A stretch of DNA of 64,000 nt. Source: Methanoculleus bourgensis MS2. Lineage in GTDB: Archaea > Halobacteriota > Methanomicrobia > Methanomicrobiales > Methanoculleaceae. This document shows, in pieces, positions 45,267 through 55,270 of this stretch (positions are counted from its first letter, which is position 1; each line of letters starts with the position of its first letter). The translations under genes and the position numbers were made by a program. The notes below the pieces were generated by a model. It had not been told where the DNA came from and made no database searches. It was given only the letters and a program-made list of their open reading frames with translations. The stretch is taken from NCBI RefSeq assembly GCF_000304355.2, contig NC_018227.2, forward strand, positions 1,612,001-1,676,000, written 5' to 3'.

Positions 45267-45351
45267 CTCACGCGAAGCCGCGAAGGCCGCGAAGGGGCGT
45301 TGCTATACACGTCTGCTATTCTTCGCGCTCTCCCGCGCACTTCCGCGTGAG
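45267..45351. repeat. Palindromic GCGAAG element 3
   Basis: Left arm CTCACGCGAAGCCGCGAAGG, right arm CTTCGCGCTCTCCCGCGCAC then TTCCGCGTGAG. The right arm has drifted from the consensus. It is 22 bases from element 2. The rest of the 45032-45380 gap holds no gene. Confidence 0.8.
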
Positions 45352-45380
45352 CTCAGACCACCGCCCCCCTCCGGCATCAC

Positions 45381-46085
45381 TCACTCCCACCGCTCCTGCG
45401 GGCAGACTCCTGCCTTCTCCCGGAGGCGTCTTCCTGCAAACCCCGCAAGCAGGACCGAGAGCACGCCGGTGATGAAGATGCCGTCGAATATCCCGGCCCC
45501 GCCTATGGAGAGGACTGTTGTTTTGCCTCCGGCGAGCGCCGTGAGCACTGCGGGATTGGCGAGGTTGAGGATGTCGGCGCCGAGCAGGGTGCCCATGGTC
45601 CCGCCCGCGTAGGCGAGTCCGGGGGCGGCGCGGCAGCCGCGGGCGAGGAGGAGCCCTGCCGTGGCTCCCGCCAGGGGCGCGATGTAGAACGGCATGGTGA
45701 TCCCGAGGCCGGGGACCGGTGTTGCGAACACGTAGGCGACGATCGATACAATGACGATGGCAGCGAGGGCCTGTGGCCGGGGGAGGCCTCTTGCGACCAT
45801 CCCGAGGGTCACGATGAGCGGGATGACGGCTCCGCCCACGTTGACCGCGATGACGGCCTCACCGACCGGGATCAGCGGTATGTTGATGAGGCTCCCGATG
45901 AGCGCCCCTGCGGTCACCAGCACCGCCTGGTAAAATCCGAACCCGATCGACTCAAAGACCTCCTCGCTGATGAGGAGGAAGTTGAATATGACCAGGGCCG
46001 GTATGAGGACGGCCAGGGCGATGATGACCTGCTCCGGGCTGAAGGGCACCGGCAGGATCGCTATCGCGGGAAGCTCGGTCGCCAT
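45381..46085 (-). CDS. DUF1614 family membrane protein, copy 1
   Basis: 234 residues with about seven membrane helices. Conserved stretches shared with the product of 61250-62002: AVNVGGAVIPLIV, TPVPGLGITMPFYIAPLAG, GTLLGADILNL and SIGGAGIFDGIFITGV. The function of the family is not known; conserved Gly, Asn and Asp in helices suggest a transporter or channel. ATG 46085 is used; ATG 46106 would add seven residues. Confidence 0.75.
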   Translation of the reverse strand: MATELPAIAILPVPFSPEQVIIALAVLIPALVIFNFLLISEEVFESIGFGFYQAVLVTAGALIGSLINIPLIPVGEAVIAVNVGGAVIPLIVTLGMVARGLPRPQALAAIVIVSIVAYVFATPVPGLGITMPFYIAPLAGATAGLLLARGCRAAPGLAYAGGTMGTLLGADILNLANPAVLTALAGGKTTVLSIGGAGIFDGIFITGVLSVLLAGFAGRRLREKAGVCPQERWE

Positions 46086-46449
46086 GATGGTACCGGGCGA
46101 GCCCATCCCATAAATAGGTTCAGCCCGGGGTTGACGATGACACCCTCCGCGTTCATCCCGCGCGCGGACAAATCTCAGTGACCTTTTGGTAAATTAGGGG
46201 TATAATATTATATAAAACTCATAATAGGCATATCTCACTTTTGTTTCAAAATCGTAATCTTCATATATCGATAATCAATATAAGATTATCCAGATAATTT
46301 CTGCCTCTAATAGGATAACGAGCACTGGAGCGCAAACATCCATGAGAATGCCGGTTTTATGAACCGGTTTTGGTTTTTATGCGCCCAGATAATAGGTGAT
46401 TGGAAACGATTTCGTTCTGTCTGACTGGTCGGGGCTGTCCGGGGGATGC
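46086..46449. promoter_or_regulatory. AT-rich divergent promoter region
   Basis: About 360 bases, much richer in A and T than the rest of the window. TTATATAAAAC at 46208-46218 looks like an archaeal TATA box for the rightward gene. ATATATCGATAATCAATATA further right is also unusual. The rightward gene would then have a long leader of about 200 bases. No ORF is seen. Confidence 0.4.
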
Positions 46450-47169
46450 ATGAACGCCTTTAGTGTTGAGGACCTGATAGAGCGCCTGGACCGACTCCAT
46501 GCACGCGGTCCTATCCCGTTCGACGCGAAGAGAGGAGAGATCCTGGGCATCCTCTGCCCCTGCGGCCAGGATCGGCGGACCCTGATCGCTATCCTTATGA
46601 CGACGCTCTTCCCGCTCCCCGGGTTTGCCGAGCACTCCCCGCTTGCGGTCCTCGGGAACCTCGGGGACGTGCGACGGAGCATGGGCATCGCCCTCCAGGA
46701 TCCGGTTCTCGACCCGGCGCTGACCGCGAGGGAGAATCTGGAGTTCCAAGCGCGGCTGCATGGCCTGGATGACAGGATCCGGAGAAGGAGGATCCCTGAG
46801 GTCATCGGGCTTTTCGGGCTCTCCGGGGTCGCGGATGCCGCGGTCGGGACCTGCTCCCCTGCGACGGCGCGGCGGCTTGAGATTGCGCGGGCGTTTATCG
46901 CTCACCCGGCGGTCCTCTTCCTTGCCGAACCGACCCGGGAACTGGACGATTCCGGCCGCCGGGAGATCCGGGATCTGCTCAGGCGGCTGAACCGCGAACG
47001 AAGGGTGACGATCATCTTTACAACCCATGATATGGTAGATACAGTGGCGATCTGCGACCGGGTTGCGGTCGTGGACTGTGGCGAGGTTGTAGCCCTGGAT
47101 ACCCCGGAGATGTTCCAGGCGGTGATGGGGATCGATGATGCGCCGCTGGAACTTGATGATATCTCGTGA
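46450..47169 (+). CDS. ABC ATPase-like protein with broken catalytic motifs
   Basis: 239 residues related to DrrA-type ATPases. Intact: Q-loop MGIALQDPVLDPALTARENL, H-loop FTTHDM, and the C-terminal CDRVAVVDCGEVVALDTPE. Altered: the P-loop GPNGAGKTT is replaced by CPCGQDRRT (R42 in place of the Lys), the signature LSGG by CSPA (135-138), and the Walker B Asp by Ala 159 (LFLAEPT). ATP hydrolysis is therefore doubtful. GGGGG precedes ATG 46450. No permease gene is beside it. Confidence 0.8.
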   Translation: MNAFSVEDLIERLDRLHARGPIPFDAKRGEILGILCPCGQDRRTLIAILMTTLFPLPGFAEHSPLAVLGNLGDVRRSMGIALQDPVLDPALTARENLEFQARLHGLDDRIRRRRIPEVIGLFGLSGVADAAVGTCSPATARRLEIARAFIAHPAVLFLAEPTRELDDSGRREIRDLLRRLNRERRVTIIFTTHDMVDTVAICDRVAVVDCGEVVALDTPEMFQAVMGIDDAPLELDDIS

Positions 47170-47211
47170 GGTTCCGGACCTTTTTTACCGCCGCGGTACT
47201 ACCATGCATGT

Positions 47212-47631
47212 ATGGTTGACCCGTACCTTTCCCTCGCGCTTGGGTGCATCGTCATGGCCGTTCTGATCGGCGGGTGCTCCAGCGCCGGTCCCGCGCCCGA
47301 CCAGATCATCCGGACCGTGCCGCCCGCTGAAGCGTCAGCCCTGATCGAAGAGATGGGGCAGCGTCCGGAGTTTGTCATCATCGACGCGAGAAGGCCGGAC
47401 GAGTTCGCAGGCGGGCATATTCCGGGCGCAATCAACATCGACTCTGCAACCTTTTCAGAGCATATTGCCGAACTTGACCCGGACGGAATCTACGTCATCT
47501 ACTGCCGGACGGGCGTGCGGAGCGCCGGCGTCCGCGAAGCGATGCGGGAAGCCGAGTTTGGCGAGGTCTATGAGATTGAGGGCGGCATTGGCGCCTGGAA
47601 GGCGGCCGGCCTCCCGGTGGCCGGGGGTTAA
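47212..47631 (+). CDS. Rhodanese-domain lipoprotein
   Basis: 139 residues. A lipobox VLIGGC (Cys about 22) anchors it outside the membrane. The single rhodanese domain has IDARRPDEFAGGHIPGAINI and the active-site loop VIYCRTGVRSAG with the catalytic Cys. It may transfer sulfane sulfur or bind sulfide/cyanide outside the cell. Convergent with groEL. Confidence 0.85.
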   Translation: MVDPYLSLALGCIVMAVLIGGCSSAGPAPDQIIRTVPPAEASALIEEMGQRPEFVIIDARRPDEFAGGHIPGAINIDSATFSEHIAELDPDGIYVIYCRTGVRSAGVREAMREAEFGEVYEIEGGIGAWKAAGLPVAGG

Positions 47632-47696
47632 TCCCCCGCCGGTCCCTGGAAAATCGGATGTGAGTGGAGGAAAAGAGGAGAGGGGCCGGGTCCCGC

Positions 47697-49316
<1,620 letters not shown>

Positions 49317-49321
49317 TCACC

Positions 49322-49594
49322 TCATTCAATCTTTGCTAAGACGTCCTTGAACGGGACGAAGATGTAGGTCTCTCCGTCTATCTCGAATTTGTCAGAACTG
49401 TAGCCCCCGTATAATACCCGGTCTCCCGGCTTCAGGGGGAGGTCGGCGCCGTCATCACGTTTCCCCACAGCGACGACGGATCCTTCTTTCTTCTGTTCCT
49501 GAGCGGATTCCGGAATGTAGATCCCGCTCTTCGTTACTTCTTCTTTCTTTATGGGTTTTATCAGGACTCGTTCTCCAATTGGAATAATCTCCAT
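49322..49594 (-). CDS. groES: Group I co-chaperonin GroES
   Basis: 90 residues. IIPIGERVLIKPIKKEEVTK at the start, a mobile loop SGIYIPESAQEQKKE, and GDRVLYGGYSSDKFEIDGET are typical. The archaeal-style leader has AGGAGGGA about 9 bases before ATG 49594 and TTTAAATATT (minus strand) further upstream. First gene of the operon with groEL. Confidence 0.95.
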   Translation of the reverse strand: MEIIPIGERVLIKPIKKEEVTKSGIYIPESAQEQKKEGSVVAVGKRDDGADLPLKPGDRVLYGGYSSDKFEIDGETYIFVPFKDVLAKIE

Positions 49595-49645
49595 GAGCTT
49601 ATCCCTCCTGGGATGTAGGAGTACAGTTTGAATGGAAAATATTTA

Positions 49646-49663
49646 AACGTTATCGATAAAGTT
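49646..49663. promoter_or_regulatory. Near-perfect palindrome upstream of groES
   Basis: AACGTTATCGATAAAGTT is an 18-base inverted repeat centred on ATCGAT, with one mismatched pair. It lies 52-69 bases upstream of the groES start and 61-78 upstream of the divergent winged-helix gene, directly next to the TATA-like TTTAAATATT. It is a good candidate operator for that regulator. It does not resemble the bacterial CIRCE element. Confidence 0.55.
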
Positions 49664-49723
49664 GAGATCATTCCAACTATATCAGCATGTTTATTACAAA
49701 CCGGGGACATACTCGATCAGCCA

Positions 49724-50137
49724 ATGGCATCAATGGCACGGCAGATCATAGTCAAACGAATCGAGAGGCCACGGGGCAAGGGAGAGCATGAAGACCTCCA
49801 ATGGTTCTTCACCAGCCTTGGTATCGGGGAGGGGAGGGATGTTGATCAGGTTGCAAAAAGGATCCTGGTTACGCTCCTTGAGCACCAGCCCCCTGAGGAC
49901 GGCTTATCCGTGGAGAGTATTGCCCGCGACCTGGATGTCTCCAATGCCCGCGTCAACCATCATATCCGGAACCTTGTCGATGCCGGTGTTGTGTATCGCC
50001 ACAGGAGATTGATCTATATCCGGGGAAACAGTCTCGTTTCTATGGTACAGGAGCTGCGGAAAGATGCCCTCCGGGTGCTTGATGACCTTGAGGCGGCGGC
50101 CGCGGAGATCGATGCCCTGTTCGGGATCACGGAGTGA
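49724..50137 (+). CDS. Winged helix-turn-helix regulator divergent from groES-groEL
   Basis: 137 residues. The helix-turn-helix and wing cover DGLSVESIARDLDVSNARVN, HHIRNLVDAGVVYRHRRL. A C-terminal helix with leucine and alanine repeats (ALRVLDDLEAAAAEIDALFG) may dimerise. Candidate starts are ATG 49724 and ATG 49733; neither has a ribosome-binding site. Position suggests it controls the chaperonin operon, perhaps in the heat response, but this is inferred. Confidence 0.75.
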   Translation: MASMARQIIVKRIERPRGKGEHEDLQWFFTSLGIGEGRDVDQVAKRILVTLLEHQPPEDGLSVESIARDLDVSNARVNHHIRNLVDAGVVYRHRRLIYIRGNSLVSMVQELRKDALRVLDDLEAAAAEIDALFGITE

Positions 50138-50184
50138 TTGATGCGGTCGGGGGCCTGTCCCCGCCTATTGTCTGCGGGATGGCC

Positions 50185-50637
50185 TCACTCTTCGTCTTTC
50201 ACGTAGGTGACGCCTTCCGGCTCCTCCTGCTCCTGGGTTTTAATCACGATCGTGCCTGATATCCGGTTGAAGAGCCTCTGTTTTGAACCCGGCATGGCGA
50301 GCCACCCGATCAGGCAGTCGGGGATCAGGAGAAACGCCTTCCCGAAACTCTCGACCGCGGCAGCGCCAAACCCAATATCTTCCCCGGAACGGCCGGCGAC
50401 CCTGACATTCAGCGCCATCTTGCCGATGGACCGGCCCCCGTAGCCCTCAAGGAGTGTCCAGTAGAGAAAGAGGACGACCGAGGAGAGGCTGATCGAGAGG
50501 AGCCCGGGGGCTACCGTGACCTGCCAGGCGGGCGGCAGCCGGTCCGAGACCGCCGATACCGGGAGCCCGACCAGGATGATATCGATGAGCCAGGCCCAGA
50601 ACCGGGTGCCCCACCCGGCGAGGTAGAGGGTGACCAT
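50185..50637 (-). CDS. RDD family membrane protein
   Basis: 150 residues with three membrane helices. The N-terminal GWGTRFWAWLIDIILVGLPV carries the R-D pair, and LLEGYGGRSIGKMALNVRVA the second conserved block. RDD proteins are small membrane proteins, some linked to ion transport. The tail is hydrophilic and acidic. It lies back to back with the aldo/keto reductase gene. Confidence 0.82.
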   Translation of the reverse strand: MVTLYLAGWGTRFWAWLIDIILVGLPVSAVSDRLPPAWQVTVAPGLLSISLSSVVLFLYWTLLEGYGGRSIGKMALNVRVAGRSGEDIGFGAAAVESFGKAFLLIPDCLIGWLAMPGSKQRLFNRISGTIVIKTQEQEEPEGVTYVKDEE

Positions 50638-50743
50638 ACTCTAATCCTGTCTTCTGTGGTTCTTATGGGTTTGCACCCCGGAGCCTGCCCCCCGTCTCCC
50701 CGGTCTGAAGATATTTATAACCGGGCGGGGATAGGGGTGGTCT

Positions 50744-51592
50744 ATGGCGGCAGTGGGGAGACATGTGTTCGGGAAGACCGGCCGGGAGGTCACCGTGGTG
50801 GGGCTCGGGGGAGAGGGTGTTCTCAGGACGCACGGGCGGCACGCGGAGGCGAAGGCTGTTATCCTGGAGGCGGTCGAGCAGGGGATCACCTACTTTGACT
50901 CGGCAAAGGTCTACGCGGGGAGTGAGGACTACCACGGCGAGGTCTGGCGGAACCGCCCCGACCTCAGGGAGGGGGTCTTTTTAGCCAGCAAGTCGGCGAG
51001 CCGGCTCCACGCGGACGCCGAGATGGACCTCCAGGAGACCCTCCAGCGGATGGGGGTCGAGACCCTTGACCTCTGGCAGATTCACGATGTCAGGACTTTC
51101 TTCGACCTCCGGGATATCGAGGGGCCGGACGGCGCTCTCTCGGCATTCGTCGAGGCGAAGGAGACGGGTGTCGTCCGGCATATCGGGGTGACGGGACACC
51201 ACGACCCTGACGTTCTCTCGCACGCGGTGGAGAACTGGCCGGTCGATGCCGTGATGATGCCCGTAAACCCGGTGGAGGGGGCGCTGGGCGGGTTTCTGGA
51301 TGCGACGCTTCCGCTCGCGAGGGAGCAGGAGATTGCGGTCATCGGGATGAAGGTGCTTGGGGCGACGAACTACATCGTCTCCGACGCAGGGGTGACGCCG
51401 GAGGTCCTCGTCAGGTATGCCCTCGCCCGGGGGGTCTCCGTCGCGATCGTCGGCTGTTCGACGCCTGCGGAGGTGCAGGCCCTTGCGGCCGCCGGGCGGA
51501 GCGGGCCGCTCCCCGACGATGAAGCGGAGACGCTCGTCGAGGCGTTTCGCCCCTACGCCCGGGAGCTGGCATACTACCGGGGATTTTTCTGA
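50744..51592 (+). CDS. Aldo/keto reductase
   Basis: 282 residues of the AKR fold. ITYFDSAKVYAGSEDYHGEV holds the Asp and Tyr, FLASKSASR the Lys, and WQIHDVRT the His of the catalytic tetrad. VIGMKVLGA and VSVAIVGCSTPAEVQAL complete the barrel. ATATTTATAAC at 50707-50717 is a good TATA box about 30 bases before the ATG, suggesting a very short or absent leader. Substrate unknown. Confidence 0.88.
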   Translation: MAAVGRHVFGKTGREVTVVGLGGEGVLRTHGRHAEAKAVILEAVEQGITYFDSAKVYAGSEDYHGEVWRNRPDLREGVFLASKSASRLHADAEMDLQETLQRMGVETLDLWQIHDVRTFFDLRDIEGPDGALSAFVEAKETGVVRHIGVTGHHDPDVLSHAVENWPVDAVMMPVNPVEGALGGFLDATLPLAREQEIAVIGMKVLGATNYIVSDAGVTPEVLVRYALARGVSVAIVGCSTPAEVQALAAAGRSGPLPDDEAETLVEAFRPYARELAYYRGFF

Positions 51593-51670
51593 GGGGTTTC
51601 CCGGTTGGTATCGAGCGGGCGCTGGGTGAGGTGGGTTTCCGCGTGATTATTTGGTATAAGGGGATAAAGT

Positions 51671-51754
51671 CTCACGCGAAGAGCGCGAAGCCGCGAAGGA
51701 CGTGTCGTTCCTCTCCCCCCATCACCCTTCGCGTTCTTCGCGTCTTCGCGTGAG
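51671..51754. repeat. Palindromic GCGAAG element 4
   Basis: The best-preserved copy: CTCACGCGAAGAGCGCGAAG plus CCGCGAAGG against CCTTCGCGTTCTTCGCGTCT plus TCGCGTGAG, with a loop of about 27 bases. It shares the 501-base gap 51593-52093 with element 5; no gene lies in the gap. Confidence 0.88.
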
Positions 51755-51781
51755 TTTTTCAGTACCGGGAGGGGATAATGT

Positions 51782-51858
51782 CTCACGCGAAGGGCGCGAA
51801 GCCTTGTCGCCCGTGTATTTCCCCCCCAACCTGAACCCTTCACTCTCTTCCGCGTGAG
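51782..51858. repeat. Palindromic GCGAAG element 5
   Basis: Left arm CTCACGCGAAGGGCGCGAAG, followed by CCTTG; right arm reduced to CTCTTCCGCGTGAG. The inner part has decayed but both ends remain complementary. It is 27 bases from element 4 in the same orientation. Confidence 0.75.
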
Positions 51859-52093
51859 ACCGGCGGTCACTCCCACGCACCCTCAAGTCAAGGTGAAATG
51901 GTCTACTCCACCTCATGGCGGTTTCGTGTGAGGCGGCCCCGGGATAATTGACTGCCCGGGAGCATGAGCAGGCCGGGGCCTGCACATTCGCGGTTATTCC
52001 GGCCCCTCCTCTAACGCTATATGCCGACGCCGCCAATGTACAGGGACACGGCGGCACCGGAACCGACGGCCTGCCGCAGGGAGAGGAACCACC

Positions 52094-53305
52094 ATGACTA
52101 CCAGGGAATCGCAACGATTCCACACCCTCCGGGAACGCATTGCCGCCTCACCTGACGCAATTCTTGTACTGGTCGTGCTCGTCATCTTCATGGACATGAT
52201 GATCTACGGCCTCCTCATCCCGGTCTTCCCTGAGTACGCCCCCCGGCTCGGGGTCGACGAGTCGGTCCTCGGGGTTGTCTTCGGGGTCTATGCAGCCATG
52301 CTCTTCCTCTTCTCCATCCCGATGGGCCTCCTCTCTGACCGGGTGGGCCGCCGCCCTCTCATCGTCGTCGGGATGTTCCTCCTTGCCGGGGCGACGGCGC
52401 TCTTCGGGTTCTCGACCTCGGTTACGCACCTCTTCATAGCCCGGATGGTCCAGGGAGTATCGGCCGCGGCCACCTGGTCGGCCGGGCTTGCGCTCCTCGC
52501 CGATATCACCGACCCCTCCAGGCTCGGGGAGAGGATGGGCATCGCGCTCTCCGCGGTCGGGCTCGGAACGGTCCTCGGTCCGGTCGTTGGAGGGCTGCTC
52601 TTCGAGTACCTGGGCTATGTCGCGACCTTCCTCATCCCGGCGGCGGTGGTGGCCACTGTCGGGCTGCTCGTCCTCGCCGTCCCGGTGCGCTCCTGCAAGC
52701 GGGAGGGGGACCGGGAGCGGGCGGGGATGCTCCCCCGGGGCGCCCTCCTCCCGCTCGCTGCCTGTGCGGCCACGACGGTCGCGGTCTCGGGGACCTACGG
52801 CGTCCTGGACCCCTACCTCCCGGTCTACCTGCACGCCGCGTTCTCTGCGTCCCCGGCGACGATCGGCCTCGTCTTTGCGGTGCTGGCGATCGCCGCCGCC
52901 ATCGCCCAGCCGACGGCCGGGCGCATCTACGACCGCTACGGGGGGAGCCGCTACCTCATCGGCGGCGGGCTTCTCCTCTCCGGGACCGCGATCTTCGCCG
53001 CCATGCAGGCCCCGACGCTGCCGCTGGTCGCCGCCGCCATCCTCGTGCTGGGGGTCACGCTGAGCTCTGCCCTGGTGCCGATGATGCCGATCATGGCCGG
53101 CATCTACCGTGACCAGGACTCACAGGGGGTCGCCTACGGTATCTACAACACCTTCTTCTCCATCGGGCTCGCTCTCGGGCCGTTTGCGGGGGCGGCCCTC
53201 CTGGGGCACTACCCGCTGCCGGCGATATTCCTGCTGCAGGCGGGAGTGCTCGGGGTTATGGGGGTACTTGGGTGTCTTCTCATCGGGAGGCTTGGGTGGC
53301 GGTAG
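52094..53305 (+). CDS. MFS transporter
   Basis: 403 residues with twelve membrane helices. GLLSDRVGRRPLIVVGMF after helix 2 is the MFS loop 2-3 motif, and GRIYDRYGGSRYLIGGG is its counterpart in the second half. Gly/Ala-rich helix 5 (LGTVLGPVVGGLLFEYLG) matches drug:proton antiporters. GGAGAGG lies 8 bases before the ATG. Probably an exporter of a small molecule. Confidence 0.88.
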   Translation: MTTRESQRFHTLRERIAASPDAILVLVVLVIFMDMMIYGLLIPVFPEYAPRLGVDESVLGVVFGVYAAMLFLFSIPMGLLSDRVGRRPLIVVGMFLLAGATALFGFSTSVTHLFIARMVQGVSAAATWSAGLALLADITDPSRLGERMGIALSAVGLGTVLGPVVGGLLFEYLGYVATFLIPAAVVATVGLLVLAVPVRSCKREGDRERAGMLPRGALLPLAACAATTVAVSGTYGVLDPYLPVYLHAAFSASPATIGLVFAVLAIAAAIAQPTAGRIYDRYGGSRYLIGGGLLLSGTAIFAAMQAPTLPLVAAAILVLGVTLSSALVPMMPIMAGIYRDQDSQGVAYGIYNTFFSIGLALGPFAGAALLGHYPLPAIFLLQAGVLGVMGVLGCLLIGRLGWR

Positions 53306-53370
53306 TTTTTTTGTGCAGCCTGACCTACAGAATACCGCGATTCTTCTCGAATTGTTGAAATGATGATATC

Positions 53371-54516
53371 ATGCCGCTAGAATTCTTTCGCCGCCACGCC
53401 CCCGAACTAATGCTCGTCTTCTTCGGGCTCATCTTCGCGCTTGTGGTCTTTGCACCCCTCGAGGGGGAGGTGGAGTCGTTCCTCACCGCCGCACTCGACG
53501 TGGCGCTCTTTGTCATCCTCGCGATGCTCGCCTACCTGGCAGAAGACCGGCACCGGGCGTTCCGGTGGGCCGCCGTCGTATGGCTCCTCGTCCTCATCGG
53601 CGGGCTTGCGGCCGTCACGGCTGGCTTCGGGGTTATGTCGATCCTGCCAGCGGAGGCCATCGAGGACGAGTTCGACCCTGACTCAATCGACCTTGCCATG
53701 GCTGCAGAGGTGGCGCTGCTCCTCCTAGGCATCCTCGGGGCAGCAGTCGCAAGCCTCGTCGGGTTCTCCCGCCGGTTTCGGGTCTGGCTCGCTCAATACC
53801 TCCCGTTCGACCCTGACTCGTTCGTCCATAGGGTTGCGCTCGTGACCATCCTCGCCCTGACCCTGATCCCGCCGGTGCCGCTCCTGGTGACAGGGGTCCC
53901 GCCCTACCTCTCGCCGCAGTTCATCGACCTCCTGACCGACTCCGGGGACCTCTTCGCCGATACGGTCCGGTTGAATGCGTACGGTCTCTTCTGGACGCTC
54001 ATCGCATCGTTCCTCATCGCAGGGGCATGCGTGCGGCGGACGCTCCCGGAGGCCCTGGAACGTCTCGGGCTCGTCAGGCCGACAGGACGGGAGGTCGTTC
54101 TCGCCGTTGCCGCGGCCGTCGCGCTTGTCGTGGCGTTCCACTTCATCGACCCGGCACTCGCGGCGCTGGTGGGCTACCTCGGCCTGCCGGTCACCGATAC
54201 CGAGGCCGTCAACCTGCTCTTCGCAGGATCGCTCACGCTCCCCGGGATCATTGTGGCGTCCATAGCGGCGGGGTTCGGCGAGGAGGTGAGCATCCGCGGG
54301 CTGCTCCAGCCCCGGTTTGGCATCCTCCTCCCGGCGCTCCTCTTTGCCTCGCTCCACGCGTACCAGTACAGCTGGGACGGCCTCATTTCGGTCTTCCTTG
54401 CCGGGATCGTCTTCGCCTACATCCGCAGGTACTCGAATACCACGACATCAGCGATCACGCATACCGTCTACGACCTGGTGCTCTTCGCCCTGCTCATGGT
54501 TGGGGTGTCGTTCTGA
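53371..54516 (+). CDS. CPBP family intramembrane metalloprotease
   Basis: 381 residues with about ten membrane helices. The CPBP (Abi) motifs are in the C-terminal part: GEEVSIRGLLQPRF (EExxxR), FASLHAYQYSW (FxxxH) and ITHTVYDLVLF (HxxxD). The N-terminal 190 residues form extra membrane helices not needed for the protease core. It may cleave membrane-bound substrates. It follows the MFS gene by 65 bases on the same strand. Confidence 0.85.
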   Translation: MPLEFFRRHAPELMLVFFGLIFALVVFAPLEGEVESFLTAALDVALFVILAMLAYLAEDRHRAFRWAAVVWLLVLIGGLAAVTAGFGVMSILPAEAIEDEFDPDSIDLAMAAEVALLLLGILGAAVASLVGFSRRFRVWLAQYLPFDPDSFVHRVALVTILALTLIPPVPLLVTGVPPYLSPQFIDLLTDSGDLFADTVRLNAYGLFWTLIASFLIAGACVRRTLPEALERLGLVRPTGREVVLAVAAAVALVVAFHFIDPALAALVGYLGLPVTDTEAVNLLFAGSLTLPGIIVASIAAGFGEEVSIRGLLQPRFGILLPALLFASLHAYQYSWDGLISVFLAGIVFAYIRRYSNTTTSAITHTVYDLVLFALLMVGVSF

Positions 54517-54534
54517 GGGGGGCTCTGCCGCTCT

Positions 54535-55170
54535 CTACTCTTGGACATCCCCAAGGAATCGCAGATCATAGAGCCCGGTCAGATCCAGCACCTGTTCCCG
54601 GTTTCGCATGATGTGGGCGCCGTCGCCTGTCCAGAGCACCAGCCCGGGCAGCAGGAGCGCCAGATCGTGGGCGTCGAGCACCACCTCGATGTCGTCCGGA
54701 TCCTCGATCGTGTTCAGCCCCTGGTAGATATCAGGGTAGTCGGTCCGCCGCCGGTGCAGACCGAGCACCTCGCGATCTTCAAGGCGGGCGAGGCGCCGGC
54801 TGCACTCCTGCTCATAGCGGGTCTTCACAACCCCAAGTGCCTTCATCGTCGCTGTCGGGTCCCTGCCTGCACTGGCGACTGCCTGCACCACAATATCCCG
54901 GATCCTCCATGTCGCCGCCTCCACCACCAGGGTCTCGACCGAAGGACCCCGTTCCAGGGCGGCGGTCGCCCTGCGGAACTCTCGCACAATATATTTCTTG
55001 ATCGTGGTGCACCTGCCGCTGTTCTCGATCCCGAAGCATTCTCCCCAGACAAAGGTGCTTGTATAGTTTGGTTCAGGGTCGTCAAAAAGACGGGTCGCCG
55101 CCCTCCCCCAACCGTCGGCGGCGTGAAAATAGTAACCAATCAGGACGTTGCTGTCATGGAAATAGGGCAG
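54535..55170 (-). CDS. PIN-domain protein, probable toxin, with a likely CTG start
   Basis: The frame is open from 55250 to the stop at 54535, but has no ATG, GTG or TTG before the PIN core. CTG 55170 with GGGAGGAG seven bases before gives 211 residues beginning PYFHDSNVLIGYYFHAADGW. Acidic residues D6 and E44 (FVWGECFG), and Asp in VVLDAHDLALLLPGLVLWTG, fit a PIN ribonuclease. A later GTG at 54987 would remove the first two and leave a fragment. It lies 100 bases downstream of a Panacea-like gene. Confidence 0.7.
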   Translation of the reverse strand: MPYFHDSNVLIGYYFHAADGWGRAATRLFDDPEPNYTSTFVWGECFGIENSGRCTTIKKYIVREFRRATAALERGPSVETLVVEAATWRIRDIVVQAVASAGRDPTATMKALGVVKTRYEQECSRRLARLEDREVLGLHRRRTDYPDIYQGLNTIEDPDDIEVVLDAHDLALLLPGLVLWTGDGAHIMRNREQVLDLTGLYDLRFLGDVQE

Positions 55171-55270
55171 GCTATCTCCTCCCTGATGACGGCATCTCTC
55201 TTGCCAGGGATCGTGAGAGACGCATCGTGCGATCGAGAAGATCTCCGGCTGTCATCTTGACCGCAGAGGG

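Noticed and set aside
54535-54987. Short gene starting at GTG 54987
   Set aside because: It would drop the PIN core encoded in the same open frame upstream; the CTG 55170 start explains the whole frame better.
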